From Acanthopleura granulata (taxonomy: Eukaryota; Mollusca; Polyplacophora; Chitonida; Chitonidae), in the NCBI GenBank assembly GCA_016165875.1, contig JABBOT010000002.1:31795642-31859641 (forward strand): a DNA stretch of 64,000 bases. The letters run 5' to 3'. Shown here piece after piece: positions 24,501 to 33,638 of the stretch (position 1 is the first letter of the stretch; every line of letters starts with the position of its first letter). The translations under genes and the position numbers were made by a program. The notes below the pieces were generated by a model that worked only from the letters and a program-made list of their open reading frames with translations, searched no databases and was not told where the DNA came from.

Positions 24501-27500
24501 GTCAGCTTTCCAACCTTTTTTTCAACATTGAGGCAACGTTTGGTATTGCATATCACCCTTAGCAACATTCATATTGCACATCGGCATCAGCAATGCAACA
24601 TTACCATGACATCATTCAATGACACTGCATCTTTTCTTTCAGTACGAATTTTTGTGCCATTTGTAAGGTTTAGTGTTTAATGTGTTAATTTGTGTCAAAT
24701 TTTCATTTTTGGCGACTAAATTTTGCTCCTTAGTTGAATTGAGCGATGTTTGTATGAATTATTGGGTTAACCAAAAGCCCCACATAGTTCAGTGAGGCAC
24801 CTGCAGTTAAAAATTCTCTTGTTACTGAGTGCTGCCATATACCTGAGACACTATTGTTTTAGATCATTAGCAATGCCGTATACTTTCATCAGAACCCTGG
24901 ACAAGGCTAAAGAGGAGCCGTCAGAGGAGACCCAGAAGCTGATAGCCACACCCGACAAAGAGGTGCAGGAGGAAATCCTCAAACAGAGGAAGACCAAGAG
25001 CAGTGAGCTGTGGAAGTCAGAGCTGGAGAGGCAGGAGAAGATCTCGTCCCGGGAGTATCTGGGCAAGGTGAACACGGCCATGGCGGTGTTGTACAGTCGC
25101 CAAGTGCTCTCCCTGCTACTGGCAGACTGGCCCCATGGCACCACCATCAACCACATGGTGCTGGGCTGTAAAGACCACCAGCACATTCCCTGTATCTTGG
25201 ACCTGCTTAACCGCTCCGACAGCAGGGAACAGTTTCACCAGGTTAGTTCACTCGTAATTCTAATGCAGTAAAAACCTACTTTCCAGTGGTGTACAGGTTA
25301 CAGCATCTGCCTCGCAAGTAGGATCATACTTAAAGACTTTAATCTGGCCACTTCTAAGGTATGATGCTGTATAAAAGGAAATAGGTGAAGTACAGGTCGG
25401 CCGGGTGTGATGATGAGATGTCGTGTTTGGTGTTTTAGGCATGGTATTACAGTGAGCCAGCACTATAAATATGTTGACAATTGGATTTTCCTGTCATAAG
25501 GAAATACCTTCATTGTGAAATGATGTTGAAATAATGTTGAAACAACAAGGAAGTAAACAAACCAATAAAATAAGTACATAGTGTTATGTTCATAGCAAAT
25601 ATTCATATAACTGCTTACAGGAAAAATCAGAGATTGCACCTTACCACAAATCTAAAAAAGTGGATGACAAGTGTTTATCAAATGTGAGATATTTCATAAG
25701 AAATAATGACCTTGTCTGGGAGATTTGTATTTAAATGAAGCACTCTTATAGTGAGAATAATTTATCCCTTGTTGACTTTGTGTATTAAGGTTGTGGAGAA
25801 GGTGATAGAGAACTGTGACCAGGAGAGCATGGTGGCTGTAGCCCAGACAGCCTGCCAGCTGATGGAGGAGGTTAGCTACTCTGTGGAGACAAGGGAGTCA
25901 GAACACAACTACAAAAACAATTGTAACACAGAGGAGACCCTCCACTTCCCTGGGGCCACAGTCCTCTCCGTCTCATTTGACCCCAGGTAAGGCTGGTATC
26001 ACCACATGCAGGCTGTGATGTGTGACAGCATCATGGTGCGATGATGAAACCATTGCTGAAGGCGTTGTGCTAGTTTTTTAAAATTGAATCCATACTGTTT
26101 CTTTTAATAACATGTCATGATGTCACTTTATACATGTACAGGGGTCTTCTTCCCAGGCTGGCTTGCTCTCTGATTATATATGGGAAAGGCCTACAAGCAG
26201 CCTGCGGATGATAGTGTTTTTTCGGTGGGCTCTGGCCTGTTTGGTCCCACCATAATGCAGAACTCCATCATATAAGTGACATATTGTTCAGTATATACAT
26301 AAATAAAGAAATGAAAAATGAAATGTTTGTCATTGCATGTAGTTCTATAAACAAGTGATTACACATGAATATATAATGCCATCAATGATGAGCCTATTGG
26401 TGGTCTGTAGTGAAGCACACCTGAACCACTCTTCCACCAAGGCTCTCTCAAAGCCCTGAGGACTGAAGACTGTTGATGTGTGACTGTTTCAGGTGTGCCA
26501 CAGAGGAGGGCTGTGATGAGCTGGTGTTCTCCACTTCAGCCAGTTACACCCAGGACAAGAAGGTGTTCAGTGGGACTTCACATACCAACTGGTACAACTT
26601 TGATGTCCCAGGTACACAGTCTTTGTAAATAAAATTTTGTATTGGCTTTGTACTTGTTGTGTTGTCATCAAGTTTAATCAGATACCAGTTGGTAAAAATT
26701 TTGATGTTCAGTGATGCATTGCCATGAAATCATACATGTACATGTTCTAAAAACAGTCTTTGTACGAAATAGTTTTTTATTTTTAACCTTATTTTATAGA
26801 AAAGAGCTAATAGCATATGAAGTACAGACTTTCTACCTTTGTTGTGACTGTCTGGAACGTTAAGAGTGAGAATTATTAGTAAGGCTTCCATAGCAATTTG
26901 CATGTGGTCACAGGAACACTGTTTGCTGTGTGCTAATACATCGTCATAATAAAAAAAAATTGTGACGTATAAATTTCTGGATTCCTTCAGCAAACATTCA
27001 AGCATGTAAATAGGTAAACTTTTGTTGAAATTGAATATGATGTACTTGATCTTCATGATGGAAATATACATATATTCATGATGTATTTACCCATGTATGG
27101 TGTTTAGTCAAATGTTGTTGTTGTCAGGTGACACCCTGCACTTCCGCTTCACCTCAGATGGTAGTGGGACTGACTGGGGTTACAAGTTCACAGTATGGGC
27201 CAGTCAGAGGGATGGCTTTGATACTGGCTACCTCATTCTCAACCGGATTCTGCTCTCTCAGTCAGCTTTGTAAGTCAGCACTTGATAAATTTGCAGCTGT
27301 GGAGTTATTACGACAGTAGAGTAAACTCCTCATTGTTGACACTTGATCGTAGACCTTCCCCAGTGTTGACACTTGATCATAGACCTTCCCCAGTGTTGAC
27401 ACTTGAGCGTAGACCTTCCCCAGTGTTGACACTTTATCGTAGACCGTCCCCAGTGTTGACACTTTATCGTAGACCTTCCCCAGTGTTGACACTTTATTGT

Positions 27501-30500
27501 AGACCTTCCCCAGTGTTGACACTTTATTGTAGACCTTCCCCAGTGTTGACACTTTATCGTAGACCTTCCCCGGTGTTGACACCTCATTGTAGACCTTCCC
27601 CAGTGTTGACACTTTATTGTAGACCTTCCCCAGTGTTGACACTTATCGTAGACCTTCCCCAGTGTTGACACTTTATCGTAGACCTTCCCCGGTGTTGACA
27701 CCTCATTGTAGACCTTCCCCAGTGTTGACACTTTATTGTAGACCTTCCCCAGTGTTGACACTTATCGTAGACCTTCCCCAGTGTTGACACTTTATTGTAG
27801 ACCTTCCCCAGTGTTGACACTTATCGTAGACCTTCCCCAGTGTTGACACTTTATCGTAGACCTTCTTGCATTTTATGGTGGAAGTATTTATATGTTAACA
27901 TTAAACTTGCAGCGGCCGATTGTTTTTTTTTGTTTTTTTTAGGAATATTTGACTCTTAAAGGTATCCAGGAATATAATTTTGAAGATTAACCCAATTCTG
28001 TTTGATCAGTTTTCTAAATTCTAAACACAACCCTATGTTAAAATTGGCAGATAGACCTTATCTTGCCATAAAGCAACAATCAAACAATAAAATAGACAAC
28101 ACCCCTGTTATAATGACACACAGCTACCTTACGCACATTGCTTCAGCATTATAACTTCTGATGTGCCAAGAAAGTCATTCAGAAATGATTGATAGTACAA
28201 TTTATCGTTTGGCACTTACTTAATTTGTCAATAGCTGGATTATCTCCTGTTGATCTACACATATTCACCACAGCTTCACCACAGAGCCTGAGTAGAAGGA
28301 ATATATGTAAACAAATAATCGTGTGTTTTGCAGCAATACATTGACCCTTGTGTTGCCGGCTGGGGAGTTGTGGGCCAGCCTTATATATGTGGCCTGTAAA
28401 CAGACTTCCTGTCAGAGACTGAAGGTTATACAACTACTTTTGAGGATCATCCACAGTGAGCACAGGTAAGGTTGAGCTGACAATGACAGTGGTAGGTGAT
28501 AAATCATGTTGACATGACGTCTATCTGACATTACATCAACTCCACCCTAAATGGTGATGTCAAAAAATGCCATTAGTGTATAACTTGTAGGGATATGTAT
28601 ACAGTCATTATAATTTTGGAAATAAATTTGAAGAGGTGGTTGCTCAGAAGTGTGTCCAAATAGACTTTGGCTCAAATGTTAATTCCAGCCAAATGCCAGT
28701 ATAAAGCAGACGGCTTGTCACTGCTGGCTTAAGTTTATGTATCTTAGGTTTTAACTCCTGATTCACTTTTGAACATCCGATCAGTGGCAGGTTGGAGACA
28801 TTGACTGTTCACAGTGCAGTGTTATTTTAATTAGTTCATGTTGCATGTCTGCCAGCATCCTGCGAATGGTCATGGCTTTCCCTGGGCTCTCCTCGGTTTC
28901 CTCCCACCATAGTGCTGGAGGCTGTCGTATTAGTGAAATATTCTTGAGTACAGCGTAAAACACCAATCAAATAAATAAATACATGTTAAGAATAGAATTT
29001 TACCCCAGAAATAGGAAGGTTATGTAGATACATGTCATCTTTTCAGGTGGCCAGTAGTGTCACTTACACAAGTTTTTGTTTCAGGAATGGCAATTCATCA
29101 AGTTTAAATATTGACTTGAGTTTGCTAAAGCCCCTGTGGAAGCTGTACTGTGGATTGAGTAAACAGGGCACAGATGCTGTGTCAGTTGTCTCCCCTGCCG
29201 TCAGAGCTCTTACAGAACTCTTCTTGATGGTGGAGAACCTTGCGATCGTAAGTAGTTTCTTGAATCAACAAATGATGTATTTCATTTCAGGTTTAGCCTG
29301 TACAAAGAATGCAGTTTCATGGACAGAAATGCCTTAAATTGATACATTTGGCATCATCTCAGACAGCTGGTCTCACTGGCTGTCGTTCTAGACCAGGTTA
29401 AAATGTACTCATCGAGCTGGACATTAACTTTTGAGATCTAAGTTCAGACTTTTGAGCTCAAAGTTCAGGCTTTGGCTTCAGGCATAAACCTGACTGCTCT
29501 GATATTTGTGAATGGTGTGTAATTAGTACAGTCCCTAGATATAAGGGCTGTCTTAAATTAAAAACAGCAAAATTGAAATGGTTAAATCACGGCTGGGCCC
29601 TGAATTCCTTCAGGTGTGATAGCTTGTTGTTGTTGCTGTGGTCATTGACAGGGCTTGTGTTTGTGTTACAGGAGCGTGGTGTGGTCAACAGTTACCTGTT
29701 ATCTGTGCAGGACCTGGATGAGCTCAGGAAGAGGGTTGTTCAGGTGAGTCAACCTCAGGGATCACCAGTCTAATTGAAGCTTTTGCCTGAAGGGTTCTTC
29801 CTTTCTGTGTCACTGATGTCACTTAGGGTCCACTTTCACAAATCTTTGTAAATCAGTTATTGAAAAAATCGGTTTATGGCAATATAACCTAGGTGATGTT
29901 TTTTACAAAAAAAAAGTTATGAGACATTGCATTTATGAATATATGCGAAAGTATCTACCCAGGGGATGGAAACATTGACAAATTGCAGGGACCAGTTTTA
30001 CAAAGCACTTGTACATGTACTTGCGTGTAACTATGACAGTGTAATTCAGCTCTGGTTGCTGTGGTAGAAATGTGCATTTAGGGTTAGGACTGCTTTGAAT
30101 TGAATTGTCAGCAAAAGAGACAATATAAATGCACAGAGAATTATGTGTACTTAGTTGCAAGAAAGCAGTCCTTTATTGGTTAATACAAATTTCTGCAGAA
30201 AGTGGTCCAAATTATAGTAAAAACAGTATACTGTTTCTGCTGCAGCTGCTGTGCTTTTGTACTACAAGCGTTTGTGAGCATACATTCACTTAAAAAGTAT
30301 GTCACGAATGAAAACAGCAAAATAGTGCATTGTTTTGAATAGTGCATTCTTTTGAATGGCTTTGTTAGGCGGGATGGGGTACTACAGTTTCCTCCTGTCT
30401 CAAAGCTGACCACCATTATATATGTAAGTGAAAAATTCTGGAGTATAACATTAAACACCAATCAGCAAAAAAAAAAAACATCTAGGTCTTCCAGTATAAT

Positions 30501-30646
30501 ACAATGTATAATGCATTGTATCTTTTTGTGTAAATTTTTGTTACCAGGGACTTCGAAATGTTGCTGCAGTCAGCATACAGATAGGGGAGGTAAATCTGGC
30601 AACCAAATTGTGTTCCAAGGCACCAGCCGCTAAAAAAACCAACTGA
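766..30646 (+). CDS. ZZEF1: ZZEF1-like gene, 3' portion (46 coding exons)
   Basis: Large multi-exon gene, 5' end outside the window. Exons were called by hand from GT-AG borders and from the requirement that phases agree; all 45 internal joins agree except for one 1-nt deficit inside exon 19609-19982. About 5,593 coding nt give some 1,864 residues ending in TGA at 30644-30646. Two adjacent ZZ fingers, a second half of about 1,170 residues after the start of the first ZZ exon, and paired SDGS..WGYKF sandwich domains fit ZZEF1; human ZZEF1 is about 2,960 residues with its ZZ pair near 1,780-1,880. The EF-hand and DOC/APC10 domains expected at the N terminus would lie upstream. Human ZZEF1 ZZ domains are reported to bind histone H3 tails and SUMO; the role of the rest is poorly known. 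HECTD4-like proteins share the sandwich motif but not the ZZ pair. Exon lists are in the block entries below. Confidence 0.88.
4108..10146 (+). CDS. ZZEF1: ZZEF1 exons 9-20 of window: helical linker before the ZZ pair
   Basis: Exons 4108-4193, 4625-4758, 5032-5123, 5413-5494, 5839-5912, 6916-6996, 7256-7344, 7963-8071, 8580-8761, 9052-9118, 9477-9540 and 9980-10146. Phases chain without break. The product is mostly helical and charged, with a lysine-rich stretch (QRQKKKKQ at 5413-5494) of nuclear-signal type, then KFAGLSKVQLKHE and EKFPAFKLVVEFVRD. For the last exon the acceptor is CTTCCAG ending at 9979: it makes the phase-1 join K-E-T-V-K, whereas the CAG ending at 9960 gives the wrong frame. 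That exon ends in TWYHKHDGVPSEERK just before the zinc fingers. No catalytic motif is visible. Confidence 0.82.
6029..6592. repeat. 56-bp minisatellite, ~10 copies
   Basis: Ten near-identical copies of a 56-bp unit (ACATGAAAATGTGATCGCTG ... GTTGTGCCAC) in a ZZEF1 intron. Copies differ at a few sites such as ATCGC, ATCAC, ATTGC and GTAGT or GTGGT. It leaves long open frames on the minus strand simply because the unit lacks stops in those frames. Confidence 0.95.
7530..7787 (+). mobile_element. Full-length tRNA-derived SINE
   Basis: The head has a tRNA-like A box (TGGCTTAAGGCGT at about 7535) and a B box (GAGTTCAAGTCC at about 7597). The body reads GGAAGGTCTGCCAGTAACTTGC and GGTTTCCTCCCACCATAATG. 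The 3' part reads GAAATATTCTTGAGTATGG, then CATCAATCAAATAAATAAA. This is the best full-length copy of the family seen 10 or more times in the window. It is similar in style to SINEs widespread in molluscs; the exact family is not verified. Confidence 0.8.
10478..13222 (+). CDS. ZZEF1: ZZEF1 exons 21-24 of window: tandem ZZ-type zinc fingers
   Basis: Exons 10478-10619, 11925-11994, 12728-12841 and 13179-13222. ZZ1 reads CDGC, then YRCLQC, then DLCATCY, i.e. CxxC-CxxC-CxxC spacing. ZZ2, on the next exons, reads YKCNKC, IHCNVC, DLCLGCH and ends with paired histidines in GHSSEHD, the usual final zinc ligands of ZZ domains. The two fingers are split by introns, and a short acidic linker (E-H-T-D-D-H-D) lies between them. 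ZZ domains are zinc-binding protein-interaction modules; in ZZEF1 they are reported to read histone H3 and SUMO. The donor of the first exon is followed by an 85-bp array of copies of itself (see repeat entry). Confidence 0.93.
10600..11530. repeat. 85-bp array seeded on ZZEF1 exon/intron donor junction
   Basis: The unit contains the last ~16 nt of exon 10478-10619 (TGCTACATGCTATGCCG) plus its donor and intron start (GTGAGCTGGGAAATCAAGTC). Copies with an intact GTGAGCT lie at 10794, 10879, 10964, 11049, 11134, 11314 and 11404, with decayed copies near 10709, 11226 and 11490. The central five are exactly 85 bp apart. The true donor is at 10620; use of a later one would run into an in-frame TGA soon after it. 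Confidence 0.93.
12205..12321 (+). mobile_element. SINE 3' half
   Basis: GGCTTCCTCCCATCATGATG, then AAGTGAAATATTCTTGAGTA, then AAAACACCAATGAAATAAATAAATAA: the 3' half of the common SINE, plus orientation. Confidence 0.75.
12326..12425 (+). mobile_element. tRNA-like SINE head (type II tRNA-like)
   Basis: Directly after the previous SINE tail: GGGCCATGGTCGAGTGGTTA (A box TGGTCGAGTGG as in Ser/Leu tRNAs) and, about 50 nt later, AAAGGTTCAAACTTGGCC (B box). It looks like the promoter head of a second SINE rather than a functional tRNA, since no clean acceptor stem is formed. Confidence 0.5.
13524..18916 (+). CDS. ZZEF1: ZZEF1 exons 25-34 of window: helical region after the ZZ pair
   Basis: Exons 13524-13751, 14019-14137, 14523-14593, 14907-14988, 15579-15688, 16095-16212, 17317-17370, 17770-17901, 18278-18389 and 18729-18916. 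All joins are phase-consistent. The product looks like helical-repeat protein: LLYSTLALCLVNYIYG, then MGLLGAMVPLVDQ, then W-S-C-L-D-W-A-W-P-L-S-R, then FALFIIAGFPE. The 17770-17901 exon, encoding ILTIGTSVTYDLVG and onward, looks beta-rich, possibly an SH3-like or tudor-like insert, but I do not recognise it. Two of these exons are bordered by arrays or duplications of their own splice junctions (16212 donor, 17770 acceptor). Confidence 0.83.
16170..16830. repeat. Diverged array seeded on ZZEF1 donor junction at 16212
   Basis: Repeats of the exon end AACCTCAGACAG and the donor GTGAGTCCTCTAGCTACTACACCTGTC, at intervals of about 35-45 bp, many with GTGAGTCC retained and others decayed to GTGAATCC, GCGAGTCC or GATGAGTCC. 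Two units, near 16484-16525 and 16702-16750, carry longer exon copies (GAAGCATATCTCTGACTGCT, then TGGATAACCTCAGACAG). The true donor is the first, at 16213. Confidence 0.88.
17670..17790 (+). repeat. 87-bp duplication of ZZEF1 acceptor and exon start
   Basis: The acceptor GTGGATTGATTCCAG and about 50 nt of the exon beginning at 17770 are duplicated just upstream, with the copy starting at 17683. The upstream copy has diverged (ATTGAGACC for ATTGGGACC, GTAGGTACAGATG for GTGGGTACTGATG) and runs into an in-frame TGA, so it is a decoy, not an exon. Confidence 0.9.
18555..18670 (+). mobile_element. Possible tRNA-SINE remnant
   Basis: GGGCGTGGGTTCCATCCCAGCC contains a B-box-like GGTTCCATCCC. Similar GTGGGTTCAGTCCTGGC occurs at 61490 and TCGGTTCAATCCCAGC at 58778, suggesting a second, older dispersed family. 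Confidence 0.35.
19609..19982 (+). CDS. ZZEF1: ZZEF1 acidic exon with apparent 1-nt frameshift
   Basis: The previous exon ends and the next begins at codon boundaries, but this exon is 374 nt, not a multiple of three. The first part reads well from 19609 (YTHERKNAKLLKDA ... ATGSSVDPEK). The last part reads well only in another frame (DRPGTLFKENPEEE, then ten aspartates, then SDSSC ... VYFQ). In the starting frame a TAG stops translation at 19900-19902. The later frame is open from about 19713. One base appears to be missing in a short A run, either AAAA at 19763-19766 or AAAAA at 19781-19785. A sequencing or assembly error is the simplest cause; a real allele or pseudogenising change is possible. 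No intron with GT-AG ends and workable length restores the frame. The Asp run is a GAY microsatellite. Confidence 0.85.
20649..25241 (+). CDS. ZZEF1: ZZEF1 exons 36-39 of window
   Basis: Exons 20649-20749, 23497-23553, 23860-23955 and 24863-25241. Short exons coding VPLDVLRFLYDVNEGN and a lysine-rich linker lead into a 379-nt exon, the longest in the window, reading MPYTFIRTLDKAKEEPSEE and onward, with a highly charged coiled-coil-like stretch (EEILKQRKTKSSELWKSELE) and then helical LLADWPHGTTINHMVLG. The long exon looks distinctly GC-richer than its surroundings. The intron between the first two exons holds a 2.4-kb 35-bp satellite array. Phases join throughout. Confidence 0.84.
20940..23365. 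repeat. 35-bp satellite-like array, ~68 copies
   Basis: Unit GATTGTCAGAAAGTCTTATT + CTGCATGTGTATGAT, in the ZZEF1 intron 20750-23496. Variants at fixed positions (GTCAG or GTGAG; TGCATG, TACATG or TTGTATG; TATGAT or AATGAT) recur in blocks. A marker monomer with TTTTGCATGTATATGATAAT occurs at about 22356, 22531 and 22846, i.e. offsets of 175 and 315 bp (5 and 9 units), so multi-unit blocks have been copied. Confidence 0.95.
25790..27269 (+). CDS. ZZEF1: ZZEF1 exons 40-42 of window: second SDGS..WGYKF sandwich domain
   Basis: Exons 25790-25986, 26493-26611 and 27128-27269. The sequence runs FPGATVLSVSFDPRC, then DELVFSTSAS, then TNWYNFDVPGDTLHFRF, then TSDGSGTDWGYKF. This matches the order of landmarks in the domain at 1685-2504 (PGAT....FDPRC, D.L.F strand, HF.F.SDGS....WGYKF), so the two domains are paralogous inside one protein. 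The final donor is GCTTT followed by GTAAGT at 27270, leaving phase 2. The following intron opens with a 30-bp minisatellite. Confidence 0.88.
26150..26325 (+). mobile_element. Degenerate SINE copy
   Basis: CTACAAGCAGCCTGCGGATG, then TTTGGTCCCACCATAATGCA, then ATATAAGTGACATATTGTTC, then ACATAAATAAAG: order and spacing match the common SINE body and tail, with many substitutions. Confidence 0.55.
27333..27866. repeat. 30-bp minisatellite, ~18 copies
   Basis: Unit GTAGACCTTCCCCAGTGTTG + ACACTTTATC, in the ZZEF1 intron after exon 27128-27269. Most copies are 30 bp, some 29 bp. A compound of TTCCCCGGTGTTGACACCTC, TTTATTG and TTATCG variants repeats in order near 27570-27640 and 27685-27755. The 30-bp period gives periodic 10-residue peptides on both strands; no reason to think they are translated. 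Confidence 0.95.
28334..30646 (+). CDS. ZZEF1: ZZEF1 C-terminal exons 43-46 of window
   Basis: Exons 28334-28465, 29085-29247, 29672-29743 and 30548-30646. The product is leucine-rich and helical (LKVIQLLLRIIHSEH, then LWKLYCGLSKQGTDAVS, then YLLSVQDLDELRKRVVQ). It ends GLRNVAAVSIQIGEVNL...APAAKKTN and a TGA. All phases fit. The 3' UTR extent is unclear: the first AATAAA I see downstream is at 32090-32095, which would make a 1.4-kb UTR, so another signal may be used. Confidence 0.85.
28845..28985 (+). mobile_element. SINE 3' half
   Basis: TGCCAGCATCCTGCGAATGG, then GGTTTCCTCCCACCATAGTG, then GAAATATTCTTGAGTACAGC, then AACACCAATCAAATAAATAA: body and tail of the common SINE in a ZZEF1 intron. 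Confidence 0.78.
30350..30478 (+). mobile_element. SINE 3' half, degenerate
   Basis: GTTTCCTCCTGTCTCAAAGC, then ATATATGTAAGTGAAAAATT, then TTAAACACCAATCAGCAAAA: a diverged copy with an A-run tail, 70 bp before the last ZZEF1 exon. Confidence 0.6.
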
Positions 30647-32089
30647 ATGGACTGAACTGCAACTTAACTGCTGTGATAACACCCTTCAAGGATTCATCAA
30701 ACATTGTGTTTGTTGTGCTTTGTATTTAGTTTACGACATGTACATGTGTATAAGTATACATGTAAATAAGCTTTTCAGTCCTTATCTCATGGGTTAAAAA
30801 TAGCTTGAAAGGTAAGGCAGTCAGTCTTCATTAGCCATGCCGGTGATGTAGATGGTGGATGCTGTATGCTGTAAGAATACTGTCACAGTGAGAATGGTGG
30901 AAATATGTTTTAGGAATCCTGTAATGTATTTATTGAGTTATATAAAGTAATGTGATAAGAGCACCACATGGATGGTGTTTGATATGAATATATACAGTTA
31001 TTCAATCATTGCTCGGAAAGATTTCAATAATAATTGTACACATGCACCACCATAAAATCAAGACAAAAAGCGGTTTTATCTCCACAGTGTTGGAAGTGTT
31101 TTCCTACTCCTAATCGGATGCACACACTAAGCTCTGTGACTGTTGTGCATCATCAGTGTAACACCAGCTTATCTTGTGTTGATCACTTTCCGTTTCCTTT
31201 ACACAACACCAGTGAGTAGGACATGCATGGACTTTAAATGTTTTGAAATTCCTTCAGATTCTAAGGTCACTATTAATGCTTATGGAATTAATGTGATATC
31301 TTCTGGCTGAAATTTTGGATATAGGGTTATAGTGGGGCTTCCGCTGGTTACATCAGTGTTGGCTAACCCCAGTGCTACAACGCACATAAGTTTGTCAGGG
31401 TGATATTAGTACCCAGGCTGAGTGTGTGTCCACTGTTGGATTCTTAAAGAACGTCACTTGTTTTTATTTTACAGCAGTGAATTTTATTTTTGATAAGTTT
31501 ATGAGATACATACTGTTACACATATGGGCAGACACTACCAAGATAAGCAACAATTTATGGTGATCAGTGTTCGTTATGCATAATCTTCTGGAATGGATGG
31601 ATAAAAATTGAAAACTATATAAATAATGTGCTTGATTTTAATAATAGGTAAAGTGTGCTTTTCTGATGTACTGAATTTGTATCGTGTTTGTATATGTAGT
31701 TCTATTCTTATACAGTATGTATATCCTATGTAAATTTGTTTTGTTTTTTTTCAGTGTAACACTTGCATAAATGCTTAACTGGCATAAGTGATGCCCAGAT
31801 CACATAAGAATTGCACATGCATCATTGGCAAATAGGTTTACATTTTTTAAGAAACTTTTTTTATACACAGTGTGTATCAGTGTGGCTTTTGGTTTTAATA
31901 ATTGAAGCAAATGCATGTTGTTGATACAAATGTATCAAGCAGCTTAACAGTAATTTATGCCTATCGTGAATTTACAACAAACCTTCAAAATCAAAGTGTA
32001 CTTTCATTCTATCTGATATAACTGTGGATTGCAGATAGTAGTAGGCCATTATGATTATATTATGGCAGTTTTAATCAAATGACAATAAC

Positions 32090-32095
32090 AATAAA
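32090..32095 (+). terminator. Candidate ZZEF1 polyadenylation signal
   Basis: AATAAA about 1.44 kb after the ZZEF1 stop; the first canonical hexamer seen. Non-canonical signals nearer the stop are possible. Confidence 0.3.
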
Positions 32096-33110
32096 CTACC
32101 ACTCATAAATAATTTTTGTGTTCGGAATTAATATTTCAAACAGTTTGTTGAAGAAGAATTTCTTTGTCACATGAGAGTATCCTTAAACAGCAATGTAATA
32201 CTGTAGACATTTATGTCATCTTCCATTGAGGCAGCACAATAAGTATTTATCCATAAACAGGAGTAAACCCTGTCTATTGCCAAGTGCAAGACCAACGTCC
32301 TGCCATAAAGCTTTGTGTGAAGCATCAAGAGGTGGATTCAAACACAGTGTCATTCATTGGTGTAGAGCCTGACAGTAAATTCCATGGCACTGGGACCAGC
32401 CTGCCTCAAACTGGCCCTATCCTGAAGAGACCAAAGTATCGAAAACCTTTTAACTCTCAAACAAACAAAATTTGCATTCTTTGTTCTGGAAGTGAGTGTA
32501 CCAATGTTAAAGCTTTGCTTATTCATCACTTTCCTGTTAAGCTGAATAACACAAAATGATGCAGGGATTTTGGCAGCCTGTAATAGAACATGCCAGCTGT
32601 CAGGTTGTGCTGTCAGGATCAGCATGCAGTCACAGTGAAGCATCCTGGGTTACCTACATGGACAGAGAACCCCTTGACCAGTCGCCTAATACCTGTGCTT
32701 GTATGTACGTAGCTGAGAACACACAACTCATTACATACCCCACACCTGCACCTCAACTGTACATCAACTCACAAATTTTTCTTGGGCTGTATGTTAAAGC
32801 AATATTGCACTAAAACATACAAAATAGGGTATGACACTTGGATTGCCAGAGCCAGTCAGGTTATGTTGTGGAGAAATAAATTCAAGCCACACTTGTCTCC
32901 AGCTCTCTCCACCCATAAATTTGATCACTGTTTTATACATAAATACTACAGACCACGAAAGTTTGTGGCTTGAGGAGCCTGGTATAACATTACTGGATGA
33001 TACTTTAAAAAACTACTTGCTGGGCATAACCTGATCCTATGATAAAAAAATATGGTTGGCCAGTAGGGATTTCTTCTTTTCTATTCTGGTTCTTAAAATC
33101 GATATGGATT

Positions 33111-33596
33111 TTAAGGGGAAAGATCACATAAGAATGAAGTTAGGATCAATGAAAAGAGCATTAAAAACTGTACCTAAAAATACCTCCACTGAATTTCTTT
33201 TCACCAAATTAAAATGCTGTCAGATTTTTTGATTGTATGGTGGATTTTTTGAATAATGTGGTTCCCCAGTGATGTCACACGCCTGCTTTTCTCTGACCCT
33301 AAAGTAGAACTTTAATGTCATTTTAGCTTTTTCATACACAGGCAAACAGTACGGGAGCACTCTTCACAAGAACTTTATTCACGGAGGGGCATAAATGTGT
33401 ACAGAAAGTTTTGCCAAGTCACTGGTAAACCACACTCTCAATGCGGTCCATAAAATCCGCCATACAATCAAATCATTTGACTGCATTTAATTCTGTGCAA
33501 AAAATCTAAAAAATTCAGTGAAGATATTTTAAGATACAGTTTTTAGTGCTCTTTTCATTCACCGTAACTTCATTTTTGTGTTGTTTTTCCCTTTAA
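33111..33596. mobile_element. MITE with long TIRs and TTAA target sites
   Basis: TTAA at 33111-33114 and 33593-33596 flank a 478-bp element. The left end (GGGGAAAGATCACATAAGAA ...) and the reverse complement of the right end (AGGGAAAAACAACACAAAAA ...) match over about 150 nt, including ATGAAGTTA, ATGAAAAGAGCA(T/C)TAAAAACTGTA, CACTGAATTT and TTTGATTGTATGG. No coding capacity. TTAA duplications suggest mobilisation by a piggyBac-type transposase. Confidence 0.8.
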
Positions 33597-33632
33597 AGAC
33601 ATTAACATGGAGAGAAAAATAAAAGGAAAATT

Positions 33633-33638
33633 TTTATT
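33633..33638 (-). terminator. Candidate PSMD12 polyadenylation signal
   Basis: TTTATT on the plus strand (AATAAA on the minus strand) about 270 nt after the PSMD12 stop codon and just outside the MITE. Confidence 0.4.

Larger units (their letters stand above)
3591..30547 (+). other. Other ZZEF1 introns over 300 bp
   Basis: Introns 3591-4107, 4194-4624, 5495-5838, 8072-8579, 8762-9051, 9541-9979, 10147-10477, 12842-13178, 13223-13523, 14138-14522, 14989-15578, 15689-16094, 17902-18277, 18917-19608, 19983-20648, 23956-24862, 25242-25789, 26612-27127 and 29248-29671 hold no gene, array or clear element that I could recognise. They are AT-rich, with scattered short motifs such as ACATGTACATG. 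Confidence 0.6.

Noticed and set aside
32284..32559. 91-residue plus-strand frame in the intergenic region
   Set aside because: No recognised motif or splice structure; length is compatible with chance.
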